Source: Hesseltinella vesiculosa
Lineage: Eukaryota; Mucoromycota; Mucoromycetes; Mucorales; Cunninghamellaceae
DNA length: 64,000 nt
Assembly: GCA_002104935.1 (NCBI GenBank)
Contig: MCGT01000007.1
Span: forward strand, 186,001-250,000
Direction of reading: 5' to 3'
The translations under genes and the position numbers were made by a program. The notes beneath the pieces are model-generated. The model did not search any database. It was given only the letters and a program-made list of their open reading frames with translations, and had not been told where the DNA came from. This document shows, piece by piece, positions 24,339 through 35,040 of the stretch. Within the stretch, counting starts at the first letter, position 1, and every line of letters starts with the position of its first letter.

Positions 24339-25339
24339 AGGACAGAAGTCAACCGCTGGGCCGTGTTGGCGTGCGTGCATGCAGTGGTGTTGGTGGTGGT
24401 GGCTGTGGCTGGCCATCGCCAACAGGGGGAGCCTAAATAAAAAAAGGTGAGCTGCTATTCATCTCACGTATTCCAAACGACTTGGTTACTTACAGGACAG
24501 AAGTCAACCGCTGGGCCGTGTTGGCGTGCGGGGATGGCAGTGGTTGTGGTGGTGGTGTGGCTGTGGCTGTGGCTGTGGCTGGCCATCGCCAACACGGGGA
24601 GCCTAAATAAAAAAAGGTGAGCTGCTATTCATCTCACGTATTCCAAACGACTTGGTTACTTACAGGACAAAAGTCGACCGCTGGGCCGTGTTGACGTGCG
24701 GAGATGGTGGTGGTGGCTGTTGCTGGCCAACGCCAATACGGGGAGCCTAAAAAAAAAGTCAGCGGCTATTCATCTCACGCCAAATGATGAGGCTTCTTAC
24801 AGGACGAAAGTCAACCGCTGGGCCGTATTGGCGTGCGGGAAGGTGGTGGTGGTGGCTGTGGCTTGCCAACGCCAACACGGGGAGCCTAAACAGAAAAAAA
24901 AAGTGAATTGCTGTTCATCTCACTTATTTCAAGCGACGTGGTATCTTACAGGACAGAAGTCAACCGCTGGGCCGTATTGGCGTGCGGAGATGGTGGTGGT
25001 GGCTGTTGCTGGCCAACGCCAACACGGGGAGCCTAAGCAAAAAAAGAGTGCGCTGTTATTCATCTCCTGATTTCCAAACGGCATGACAACTTACAGGACA
25101 GAAGTCGACCGCTGGGCCGTGTTGGCGTGCGGGAATGATGGTGTGCTGTGGTTGTGGCTGTGGCTTACTCTGACTCGGTGATGACAACAAGGAGAGCCTT
25201 AAGGGAAAAAAAAGAAGCTGTCAATCATCTCATGCTTTCCATACGGAAAGATAACTTACAGGACAAAGGTCAACTGCTGGGCCTTGTTGTGGTGGTGGAT
25301 GTGGTAGGCGGAAGTGAATGATGGTGGCTGACGGTGAGC
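24339..25339 (-). repeat. Tandem array of seven exon-like units with splice signals (array 2)
   Basis: Seven units spaced about 137-170 bases apart. On the minus strand each has an acceptor ending in AG, an exon-like body from GCTCCCCGTGTTGGCG to TTGACTTCTGTCCT, and a strong donor GTAAG. The bodies are 24339-24432, 24494-24602, 24664-24746, 24801-24885, 24950-25032, 25095-25197 and 25260-25339, that is 94, 109, 83, 85, 83, 103 and 80 bases. A partial eighth unit ends near 24258. Two of the three minus-strand frames are free of stops in every body except for the upstream half of 25095-25197 and 24339-24432 in one frame. One frame reads ARQHGPAVDFCP, the other PPPPSPHANTAQR. The array lies directly downstream of the gene at 25458-27705 and on its strand, so it may be its 3' part or alternative exons. 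Confidence 0.8.
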
Positions 25340-25457
25340 CTAGTTGGATGTTGAAAAAGAAAAAAAAGAGCATTGAGTTCCATTTGCAAGACATTTGTTT
25401 GCTATTCGTTACGAGAACTTCGGCGCTGGCATGGCGCGGGACAATGCCAGAAGCACG

Positions 25458-27705
25458 CTAGTCACCGTCAGAGTCACAGTTGTATGGCACGGTAGAGTCA
25501 GAGTTGTAGCCATCGTCAGAGCCTGCGTCGTCGGCACAGTCGTTGGCGATGACTGGCAAGGGCAGAGATGCAGGAGCAGGCGCAGGAGCGGGTGCAGGAG
25601 CGGGCGCAAGAACAGCAGCAGGCGCGCATTGTGGCAAAGTGCCACCAAAGGACGACAAAGCAGGATGACGAGGGCTTGAAGAGCCCGAAACAAGAGCACC
25701 AGGAGAGGGGTTGACAGGCAGGACGATGGGCAAAGGGACAGCGTCATCGACCTGCATGGTGTCGGGCAAGCAGAGAGGCACGGTCACAGGAACAACCGTG
25801 ACCTCATCTACTTGCATTGCTTCGGGCCAACAGATAGCCACAGCCAAAGGACCAGGCAAAGGACAGAACCAGCTGGCAGGGGCATTTGTTGATCGCGAGG
25901 GTCGGCGACCTAGATTGGGTGGGAAAATGTTAATAATGATATTCCTGGCATATCCAATGAAAAGCATGGATGACTTACCAAATGCCCGAGTAAATGCAGC
26001 GCGGCTGGCTTGTCGTTGGCGTCGTTGGCGGAGAGAACGCAAGCAAAGATCCCCTAGACATGATAAATGACATCAAGAAATAAAAATATGAGAATCTCTC
26101 AAGCTGCAAACCTGCTTTAAAAACTTACGAGGAACAGGGATGGCTTGGTGTCTTCCGCCAAAATGATTGCCTGGTCGGAGGACGGTCGGAGGGCGAGGAC
26201 GAGCAGCTAAATAAAAAAAAAAGATGAGTGCTTCATCGCGTTGAGTCGTTGTTTCCTTATCGAAGCACAAGGACTTACCGCAGTCAAGAATCACGGTGGC
26301 GGCAGGGATTGGAGGGACGGCACACCAACCGTCAGCTTGACTGGAGCCAGCATAGCAAACTGGCTCAGCAACGGGGACGTCCTCGGGGACAACCACAGCA
26401 ACAGGGGCACGGTCCAATGCGTCCATCAGTGCAGCATGGTACGCAAGAGGACCGGCAAGCAAAGCGTCTTCCAAGGTTGGGCCAAATGGCCGAACACCAG
26501 GGCCCAACACAGCAACAGAGCGGCGGCTCACCCACCCGAACGGCTTGGGTTTACGGGCAAGCGGCCCAAGTCTTCCGGCCACAACGGGGCGACGCACGCA
26601 AGAAAGCGACACCTTGAGCAATAAAGAAAGGTTAGACATGCTTCAGTAACATTTTTCTGTTTCTAAAAATTGAACTTACACCAAGCACGCTGTTTTCGTT
26701 GGTGGGACCTTGGATGGGGCGGGTTCCCTATGAACAATTACAAGGGAAAAGAGAGAAAAAAAGGCGTAAATACAATGGGTGGGAAAGAACTGCAATTCAC
26801 ATTTACCAAGCCCGCAGCATTGCTGCTCATGATAATGGGACCTTGGAGGGGACGGGTTCCCTATTAGCAATTGAGTAAAAGGAAAAGAGAGAAAAAAGGC
26901 GTAAGTACAATGGGTGGGAAAGAACTGTATTTCACACTTACCAAGCCCGTAACGGTGCTGGTGAGGATGGGACCTTGGAGGGGACGGGTTCCCTATGAAG
27001 AATGAAGAAAAAGGAAAAGAGAGAAAAAGGCTATAAGTACAAAGGCCGGGAAAGAACTGTATTTCACATTTACCAAGCCCGTAGAGATGCTGGTGGTGGG
27101 ACCTTGGATGAGGTGGGTTCCCTACATAAGAAAATAAAAGAGGTTGGGAGTGATGAACAACAACATTACTTCAAACTTACCAAGCCCGAGACAAAGCAGC
27201 GTTTTGTCAAAAGGTGCGTGGCCAAAGCACCGAAACAGATCACTCCCAAACCGCCAAGGTAGACGGCTGGGAGGACAACCAGCAAACAGCAAACGTAAAA
27301 ACCACACAGGACCAGCAGCACCAAACCATACATGCAGCTGATCATACGATCAGCTACGCAGAGAGAGTTGCGTACAGCCACAGCAACAGCAGAAGCACCA
27401 CACGAAAGCAAGCGACGAAGGCCAAAGCGAGCAACACGCCAAGCAAGCACGTAAACAGCCATGACGGCAACAATGCCACAAAGGCCAAGGGCAAAGTCCA
27501 CAGCAAAGGCGTCGTCGACTGCACCCACGGTGGCCAGTGGGGCAGGTGGAGATGCGATGGGAGCATCGAGAGTGGCGGGGACGGGTGGTGGCGGGAGGAA
27601 GTAAACAGTGGCAAAGGAGAGAGCCAATTGCTCGATCTCCTTCATGATCCAGTAGCGCTGGACAATCAGAATCGGTAAAAGCACAGCAGTAAGCAGGAAG
27701 AGCAT
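25458..27705 (-). CDS. Unrecognised multi-pass membrane protein with tandemly duplicated mini-exons
   Basis: Nine exons, in transcript order 27181-27705, 27074-27121, 26942-26992, 26807-26860, 26680-26727, 26279-26612, 26129-26206, 25979-26053 and 25458-25909, sum to 1665 bases and give 554 residues with every phase agreeing. Exon 1 starts at the ATG at 27705. It codes a hydrophobic N-terminus (LFLLTAVLLPILIV), a proline-rich stretch and strong membrane segments (GLCGIVAVMAVYVLAW; YGLVLLVLCGFYVCCLLVV; GGLGVICFGALATHLL). Exons 2-5 are tandem copies of 48, 51, 54 and 48 bases coding GTHLIQGP, GTRPLQGP, GTRPLQGP and GTRPIQGP repeats, mostly ending in GL. The C-terminal part is Pro/Val/Ala-rich, with two MQVD(E/D) blocks, an alanine-proline run and an acidic end DSDGD. 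No family was recognised, and topology is inferred only from hydrophobicity. Confidence 0.75.
26680..27121 (-). repeat. Tandem exon-plus-intron duplication (array 1), four units
   Basis: Four units of about 127-135 bases, each an exon of 48-54 bases that begins GGAACCCG and ends GGGCTTG (GTGCTTGGT in the last), plus an intron of about 80 bases with the shared words GTGAAATACAGTTCTTTCCC and TTTTTCTCTCTTTTCC. Exons and introns were copied together, and the similarity of the introns points to recent duplication. All four exons are multiples of three and in phase 0, so gain, loss or skipping of a unit keeps the frame. Confidence 0.9.
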
Positions 27706-28200
27706 TGCACACGAAAAAAAAAACAGCACGAAAACAGCAGTAAGTAGGGTAACCCTGAAGAAAAAGAAGAGAAAGAGAATGTAAACAAAAAAACTTTTTC
27801 ACCATTATCCAATCATATCGCGGCGGTAGTCTGTGCATTTTTGAGCCTTGTTTTCTCGTCAAGGCCTCTTTGCTTTTGCTTAAGTAAAGGAACCAGGAAA
27901 AGAAAAGCAATGCAAAGGTGTCAAGATATGTAACGCGCTCAAGTCCAAGAGGAGATACAATGAATTCAGGCACAGGGGCTGTGCATTGTAGCACTGGCAG
28001 GGTTTCTCAGAATGCCAGGCAACCTAAAATATTGCGCCGAAATCGATCGCTAAAAAAAAACCTTAATATTGTATGCTATTTTTTTATACGAGTGCATTTA
28101 GCACAAAGTGGCACTATTGAGGTATGCATCTTGAGAATCAAGCAAGTATATTAGAAGAGCAGAGAGGGTGAATCAGGCAACAGTTTTTTTGTTATTACAG
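27706..28200. other. Upstream region of the mini-exon gene, no gene seen
   Basis: This should hold the promoter and 5' leader of the minus-strand gene starting at 27705. A pyrimidine-rich run lies just upstream on the minus strand. No TATA box is clear, and no other gene is supported. Confidence 0.45.
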
Positions 28201-28282
28201 GCGCCGAAGGCAGCGGTGACTGTGCGGAGATTTGAAAAAAATGAAAACGTTGCTGATCGGATCGATGTGACATTTTATAAAG

Positions 28283-28600
28283 GTAGGCAAATGCATGAAT
28301 GATGATGGTGATGAAAAAATCAGGTCAATCGGTGAAGGTTTCCCAGCCAACGTTTTGCAAGCTTCGTTTTGACATCTCCGATTCTCCAGCTAAAAAATCA
28401 AAAAATCGGCCATTTTCCTCAGAGGTCAGCCTGGCAAAATCACCTGTTGCAAATCAATTCACGCCAAATCTCGAATACGTGTACAAAATGATGGCAGATG
28501 ACCATGATTACAATGGAAACTCCATCAGGCAGTAGGGAGACGAGCTAGGAGTCTGGCAGATATGCACTAGAAATGATCGCCCATGCATTCTCGCAAGTGG
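28283..28600 (+). repeat. Dispersed repeat family, copy 1
   Basis: The copy carries the family order: ATGATGATGG, then a GGTCAATCGGTGAAGGTT-type word, CCCAGCCAACGTTTTG, TTCGTTTTGACATCTCCG and CAGCTAAAAAATC, ending near GCACTAGAAATGA (28567-28579), as in the copy at 30790-31200. A 78-codon frame through it is probably not a gene. Confidence 0.7.
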
Positions 28601-29830
28601 ACTAGATAATAACATTGTTGTTTGTCCGATCGGTTTCCTGCCAGATATCTTTATTCAACAGCTCAACGAGAAGCATTACAGTATATCTGGTGGAAACCTG
28701 GTAGTATTTGTACACGAAGAATATATTATTGGCTACTTGGGTCCATTGCTGCTAGGCGTTTTGTGAAGAAAAAAAGAAAAAAAAAAAGCTATGCTCAAAT
28801 TTGTGGGCCGTTTGAACAAGGCAGCTTAGCTCCATTTTAGTTAGGCTCTTTATCATGTGGATATGGGATACTACCAGATGAGGTCGCAAAGCATGGAGGC
28901 AGAGAGTGCCTAGGACGAATGTCAAGGAAGCACGGAATACAAAAAGAGAGACGTAGAAGCAGCATACTCCCTTCGAGTGATGTTTTTAATGACAAGATAC
29001 AGCTTAACTAGCCTTTGCAAGACCCACGCAGTCATTTCCAAGATCATAGACGCTGTAGAATTTTCGAAGGAACACATCACCCACTATCTAAACAAATTAA
29101 AAAATGGAGATGAGTGTCGCGCATTGGAAACGTACAGCACTTTTTCGACCAAGCTTACTGCGCAAATGCTGTTGCCATTCAGCAGGATCTGATCAAGCTT
29201 TCTTGTCTTGTACTTGTGTTGTGTTCGTTCACTATGCAATCACAATAAAAACGGCAAGTGAATGGTGAATGGACGTGGCAGCAAGTCAACTAGCTTATAA
29301 TTCGGACACGTCTTCCAGCACCATGTCTAGTATGAAACCAGCAGGAATGTGTAAGCCTTACATTAATCACTTGTTTCTCTTTAAGCGATAGCAGCTGTAC
29401 TTACTGACGAAATCGTCAAACCCGAGCAGCTTGCCAGTGAATGACGACCCAAATGTTGGAGCCGATGCAATTATCGATTAATTCTAAGAAACACCACAAG
29501 AAATATAAGCGGCTCTTTCCTCCACCGAGTACTCAATCAATAGCCTGAGCAAATGATGTCTCTTACCTGGAGGTAGCATCTGTGAGATACGACATTTTTG
29601 ATCAAATTGCAAAGCGAAAAAAAAAAAAAAGAAAGAGAGAAAACAAGAAGACACAGCTCTCAAAAATAAAAGCTTGCCATGATTGAAAGCCCGGCATTCG
29701 TGAGAGCGTAGCCATGTGAATGGAATACATCTCTCTGATATTGCATTTAGCATACATACCTGAGATAAGTTGTGGACGGTGATATTGAAAAAATCAATCT
29801 GACAAGCAAAAGTCGCATAGCTAACTCATC
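28601..29830. other. Gene-poor region, possible mobile-element remnants
   Basis: A plus-strand frame without ATG at about 28530-28760 stays open for 76 codons (GDELGVWQIC to GNLVVFVHEE) and has the look of a decayed coding fragment, but I cannot name it. Another frame at 28977-29189 is similar in character. Nothing here can be called a gene. Confidence 0.4.
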
Positions 29831-29837
29831 ACTTCTG

Positions 29838-30680
29838 AACTCCCAGCTAAAAATCTGTGATTTTCACTTCGCGTTTTTTTGATCTGGTCGCCTTGGGGTC
29901 CCCCTGGCAAAAATGGTCGATTTTTCGTTATTTTTAGCTGGGAAGTCAGAAACTTCAAAACGAAACTGACCAAAAGTTGGCTGGGCAACCTTTACCAATC
30001 GACCTTGTTTTTTGAGTACCATCATCATCCCTGTATTTGCGCAGTATCACAAAACCACACATCGATTGAGTCACTCAAAAGTGTTGTGCAGCGTTTGCTT
30101 TTTTTTTTTCAGGATGAAGAGGAAAAATCGGATGGCCAGATTCAACTTCCGCTGACCTTCCGATTCCTGGCGTATACGCACAGGGCATTCCCAATTTAAA
30201 AGCCCATTTTCCATATACAGAGTTCCAGTTTGATGCAGAAGCATTGTCAGCACATTTATCATACCGCACTTGGTGATGACCTCTTCACTGAGTGCCAATG
30301 GTATTACTTGCATGGCCAGGAATCGAAACGTTCCGGCGGAAGGTGAATCTGGCAACCCAATATTTCCTCATCATCCTGAAAAAAAAGCAAACGCTGCACA
30401 GCACTTTTGAGAGAATCAACCGATGTGTGATTTTTCAATAATGTGCAAATACATGGATGATGATGATACTGAAAAAAGCAAGGTCGATTGGTAAAGGTTG
30501 CCCAGTCAACTTTCGGTCCGTTTCGTTTTGACGTTTCTGAATTCCCAGCGAAAAATCACCCATTTTTGCAGATCAAATATCACGGTGAGTGCAAAAATGC
30601 TTTTATTAAATTCACTCCAAATTTTGCATACCAGTGCAACATGATGAGAATGACTATGTCGATGGCCGATGCTGTATGGT
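29838..30680. mobile_element. Inverted-repeat (foldback/MITE-like) member of the dispersed repeat family
   Basis: Two arms of the family face each other. The left arm (about 29838-30170) carries AAAGTTGGCTGGGCAACC, CAAAAGTGTTGTGCAGCG and TTCAGGATGAAGAGG. The right arm (about 30305-30680) carries their reverse complements, CCTCATCATCCTGAA, CGCTGCACAGCACTTTTG and GGTTGCCCAGTCAACTTT. The unpaired middle is about 130 bases. No transposase is coded, so any movement would need enzymes from elsewhere. Confidence 0.75.
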
Positions 30681-30789
30681 GTGCTGAGTACACGTTTGTA
30701 TTAGTTTTTAGTAGTGAGGACTGCAAGTATTCGATGAATCAATGCTGGCAGATGGCTTGTTTGTGCAGCTGGAGCCAGGCGCTGCGCGG

Positions 30790-31200
30790 AGGCTGAATTT
30801 GGCGATCCAAAGCCGTCTTCTTTGGAAAAACTCTACACAGCACTTTTTGAGTCATTGGGTCAGTATGAAATTTTGCAAGAGTGCCCAAATGAATGAATAA
30901 TAATGGTTTTGAAAAAATCAGGGCGATTGGTGAAAGTTGCCCAGCCAACTTTTGAATTGTTTCGTTTTGACACCTCCGATTCCTCCGCTAAAAAAATCAA
31001 AAAAATCGGCCATTTTCCCCATGGGACCCACAGAGGATCTGATCAAAGATCACCGTGCAAAACTTCTCTAAATAAATCCACCTCAAATTTTTCATACGAG
31101 CACAAAATGATAAGACATGACCTTGATTAAAAGTAAACCTCTTTCAGGCGGCCTAGCGAAGAGCTAGAAGGCAGGTAAACTGCACTAGAAACGACCAGGT
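30790..31200 (+). repeat. Dispersed repeat family, copy 3 (single arm)
   Basis: The copy contains ACACAGCACTTTTTGAGTC, GAAAGTTGCCCAGCCAACTT, TTCGTTTTGACACCTCCG and GCTAAAAAAATC, and runs on to GCACTAGAAACGA like copy 1. It stands in direct orientation to copy 1 and to the right arm of the neighbouring inverted repeat. Confidence 0.7.
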
Positions 31201-31737
31201 TCGCCTGCCAAGAAATTATGGGAATCCATCCCCGCACCAATAAAATACTCATAAATTGCAGGTGCCAAGAAAAATAGGAAAAAAATGCAGATCCCATCCG
31301 CACATCATGATTCACTGCGTTCTTCATCGATGCCGAGAGTGCAGGCGTCATTAAAAAAGGGGCAATTGTAAATGGCTGACTGTCTTTTTCATAAACACAA
31401 TGCTGCACTGGAATGGCAGTGAAATTTATTTTGTCTAATGAAGGATGCGAAAAAAAATAGCGCGACTAGTCAGGAAGTCGAATATGATTTTGTCACTAAA
31501 CCCACTAAATCTTCGCTCAATCCAACTCACTCTGACACTGTTTTGTCCATCCTCAAACAGAAAAAGACCGTATGACTGCAGCCAACCAACGACACCTCAA
31601 GCAGGTTGACACTTTTGCAGGAAAACAATTGTTCGGTTAGAGTATGGAAAGGGACAATTTGATTGGGAGCTGGTTTTTCGATTTTCCCTTGCTGCAAGAA
31701 AAAAGGTGTTCTTCCCTTTCCTTTCCAACACTTCCTC
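31201..31737. other. Intergenic, no gene seen
   Basis: About 540 bases leading to the tetraspan gene, which must have its promoter here. The short frames lack any recognisable content. Confidence 0.5.
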
Positions 31738-32701
31738 ATGTCTGTCTCCTTACTGACCTATGTGGTCACTTTTTTCGTTTTCTTAACAAGCTATACCTTG
31801 AATATCCTTTCGCTAGTGCTACCAAAATGGTATAGTTGGAGGCTGCAGTAAATCCAGCTCACAAAGTCTTCATTTATTTTTGTAGGATCACTTTTGTCAC
31901 CCCCAATCCTTTCTACACAGAAACGAACTATGGCCTCTTTCGATTGTGCCGGAGGTACACATCTTACTCCTTTTATTGAAATGCTATTAACAAGCACTGC
32001 ATGTTTAGTTTCGCCAAAGAATGCCGAGTGTACCCTTCCTATGACGCCGGCGACTGTGGCGAAAGTAAAGGTTTCAAACGATGATACGATGATGGGTCAC
32101 GCTACAATTCGTAATCCACTCACTTTTTCTTTTCCCTTTTTTTCTTTGTAGACGGTTATTGCGAACTCTGGTAAGAATATCTCGATGACCTGCTATGTTA
32201 TCCTTCATTGTCTAATGATTCGTTTCTATCTCAACAAGGCGTGGCGCAGCTGCTGGTGTCGTTTTATCGGTGATCCTTGGCGCCTTTGTCTTGATTGTGC
32301 TCCTTGTCACCATGTGCAGTGGTCGACGTAAGCGGGCTGGTGCTTGGGCCACATTATCAGGGTAAAAGTTTATATAAATCGTCTCGAGGCCAAAACTTCT
32401 AATGCCATGCCATGCTTTTTCTTTTCCAGGCTGCTGATCTTATATGGTAGGTGCAAATGGCTGAGAGTATTCAAGAGCGCAGGCTGACCGTCCTTTTTTT
32501 CAAGCGATTCCCCAAGCTGTTGCCATGGGCATCATTGCCTACCTGTACAACACAAGCAACACGTTTTACATTGGTGCTCGCTACAACATCTCCTTCATTT
32601 TATGTATCGTCAGCTGGTGCCTCGGCCTACTGCTGGCTCTGATACTCCCCATCATTGCTTCCCTTAGTCCTCCTGAATACTCGTACCTCCCTATTCAATA
32701 G
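31738..32701 (+). CDS. Four-pass membrane protein, Sur7/PalI (claudin-like) type
   Basis: Seven exons (31738-31829, 31886-31954, 32009-32064, 32152-32170, 32239-32361, 32430-32446, 32505-32701) total 573 bases and close in frame to 190 residues. TM1 is near the N-terminus (MSVSLLTYVVTFFVFLTSY). An extracellular loop carries YGLFRLCR and several cysteines (KECRVYP, DAGDCGENGYCELW). TM2 is GVVLSVILGAFVLIVLLV, followed by the basic loop SGRRKRAG. TM3 (SGLLILYAIPQAVAMGII) and TM4 (FILCIVSWCLGLLLALIL) follow, then a short tail. The layout resembles the fungal Sur7/PalI family of plasma-membrane or cortical proteins. Two exons are only 19 and 17 bases long. Family placement is by layout rather than a strict motif. 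Confidence 0.8.
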
Positions 32702-33288
32702 CCTTCCCCCTCCCCGAAGGTCATGCGTAAGAAATCAAATAAAACAACGGGTTGGTTGTCAATGCAGAATCTCTCAAGGGGAATATCTTTGAAAAGAACA
32801 GAGAGCAAAGCAATCCAACTTTTTCAAACGCTTCGCTTTTGGAACGATGTCAGTGACTTAATAACAATGACCAATACTTATGTCCTACACATGACTGTTG
32901 TTTGTTGACGTCCAGTCATGCAAACAGGCACCACGGAAAGAAAAAGAAGCCAACTGTCGAATCATCTGCTGCGCTTTTGCGTCGGCGTTGGAACTTCCGC
33001 TTCCACCTGGAATTCACAGTGCAAATGCAAAATCAAAATAAAAAGATCTTGCAGTACGAGATAATCTTTCTTTTATCATAACAAGAAATCAGCAGTGTGT
33101 ATTGACAGCAGTTTTTACAGTTATTTTTTTCATTTATCATTTTCGAAAAATCGCAGCTCTTCTTTGCTCCACTGCTGCAATTTGATTGGTTCACGCTCAG
33201 ACAGTCGGGTGTGGTGGCTGGATTTTTTTTTTTTTTCTTCGCTTTCCCCATTTTTTTTTCCCTCTTGTCTTTTTCGTAACTGATCAAC
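32702..33288. other. Intergenic, no gene seen
   Basis: AT-rich spacer holding the 3' end of the tetraspan gene and the promoter of the helicase gene. Pyrimidine-rich sequence with T tracts (33223-33237 and 33250-33260) leads up to the start codon at 33289. Confidence 0.55.
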
Positions 33289-34924
33289 ATGCCTGAAGTG
33301 ATTGATAAACCAGCTGTGGATATCGAAGCTCTTGCCGGAAAAGAAGCCTCTGAAGTTACATTTGCTGATCTTGTAAGCCTGACTTTCCTGATCAAACGTC
33401 AGATCTAACGTTTTTGATCATAAATAGGGTGTTTCCAAGGAACTGTGCGATGCCTGTGAAAAGCTAAACTTCAAGCATCCTACTGAGATTCAGAAAGAAT
33501 CTATCCCTTGGGCACTGGAAGGACGTGACATCATTGGTCTGGCCCAAACTGGTTCTGGTAAAACTGCTGCCTTTTCCATTCCTATCATTCAAAAGTTATG
33601 GGACAATCCCCAAGCCTTCTTTGCCTGTATCATGGCTCCCACCAGGTAATTTTTTTTTTTTTTTTTTGCTTTACTTTTGGAGAACAACTCTCACCTCTGG
33701 CCCTGCTACATTAGAGAACTGGCTTATCAAATTGCAGAAACGATCGAAGGCCTGGGCTCGGTGATTGGTGTGCGTTGCGCAGTCCTTGTTGGTGGCATGG
33801 ACATGATGTCACAAGCCATTGCCTTGTCCAAACGCCCCCATATCCTTGTGTGCACCCCTGGTCGTCTACACGATCATTTGGAAAATACAAAGGGCTTCAA
33901 CTTGCGTCAGCTCAAGTACCTGATCATGGACGAAGCTGATCGTCTGCTGGACCTGGATTTTGGCCCCAAGATCGATGCCATTCTGAAGGTGATTCCCCGT
34001 GAGCGCAACACCTTTTTGTTTTCTGCCACCATGACTACCAAGGTTGCCAAGTTACAACGCGCCAGTTTGACCAAGCCCGTCAAGGTCGAAGTAGCCACCA
34101 AGTAAGCTCTTTTTTTACGCTATAAGCGCCTTGATTGCGAATTGGCCCTTCTCACTCTCTTTCCTTTGCTTCCGCTCTGTCTAGGTACTCGACTGTCGAT
34201 ACTCTATTGCAATACTACATGTTCTTCCCATTGAAGCATAAGGATGTATACATGGTTTACCTCTTGAATGAATTTGCTGGCAATTCCACGATCATCTTCT
34301 CCCGCACTTGTCACGACACACAACGCATTGCCATCATGCTCCGCACCCTGGGCTTTGGTGCTGTACCTCTCCATGGCCAAATGGCTCAATCGAAACGCCT
34401 TGGTGCTCTCAACAAATTCAAGTCAGGCGCTCGCACCATCTTGGTTGCTACCGATGTGGCTAGCCGGTAAGTTTAAATTGAATGACCTCGTGAAGGATGA
34501 TATTCCTACTGACACGCACTCGCCCTATAGTGGTCTCGATATTCCCTCGGTCGACATTGTCTTAAACTATGATGTGCCTCAGTCATCCAAAGATTATATC
34601 CATCGTGTCGGTCGTACCGCCCGCGCTGGTAGATCCGGTAAATCCATTACGTTTGTGACTCAGTACGATGTTGAATTGATCCAGCGCGTGGAAATGGATC
34701 TTGGCCGCAAACTCGACACCTATCCTTTGGAAAAAGACGATGTGATGTTGCTGCAGGACCGTGTGGGTGAAGCTCAGCGAGTGGCTACTCTGGAAATGAA
34801 GGAACGCGGAGGTTCTCGTGGCAAGCGAGGCAAAAAAGATGAAGAGGATGACGATGATGATGATCGGGAAGAAAAGGTCAACAACCAACCCAAGAAGAAA
34901 TTCAAGGCCAAACGCAGACATTAG
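33289..34924 (+). CDS. RRP3: DEAD-box RNA helicase Rrp3/DDX47
   Basis: ATP-dependent RNA helicase needed for 18S rRNA maturation in the nucleolus. The ATG at 33289 gives [15 protein letters not shown]. The motifs appear in order: Q motif ([16 protein letters not shown]), motif I AQTGSGKT, Ia PTRELAYQ (split by an intron with a T tract), GG, TPGRL, motif II DEAD, motif III SAT, then [24 protein letters not shown] (motif V, across an intron) and motif [13 protein letters not shown]. The C-terminus has a glycine-rich element, an acidic run and a lysine-rich end ([10 protein letters not shown]), usual in nucleolar helicases. About 450 residues in five exons. The assignment to Rrp3/DDX47 rather than another DEAD-box member rests on the N-terminal and YNFDVPQ-like regions ([19 protein letters not shown]). 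Confidence 0.93.
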
Positions 34925-35040
34925 ATTTTTATTTTTTCGCACCTCTCTTCATTTTGCATGTTTGATATCCCATTCTTTTTTTCTCATTTCGCAATTCAAA
35001 ATAAATAAAACCAAATAAATTTATTTTGAGCTCGTCTTTT

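Noticed and set aside
24696..25070. Plus-strand 124-codon frame across the second array
   Set aside because: It reads through the proposed introns. Splice signals are strong and uniform only on the minus strand; the plus-strand donors vary and are often poor.
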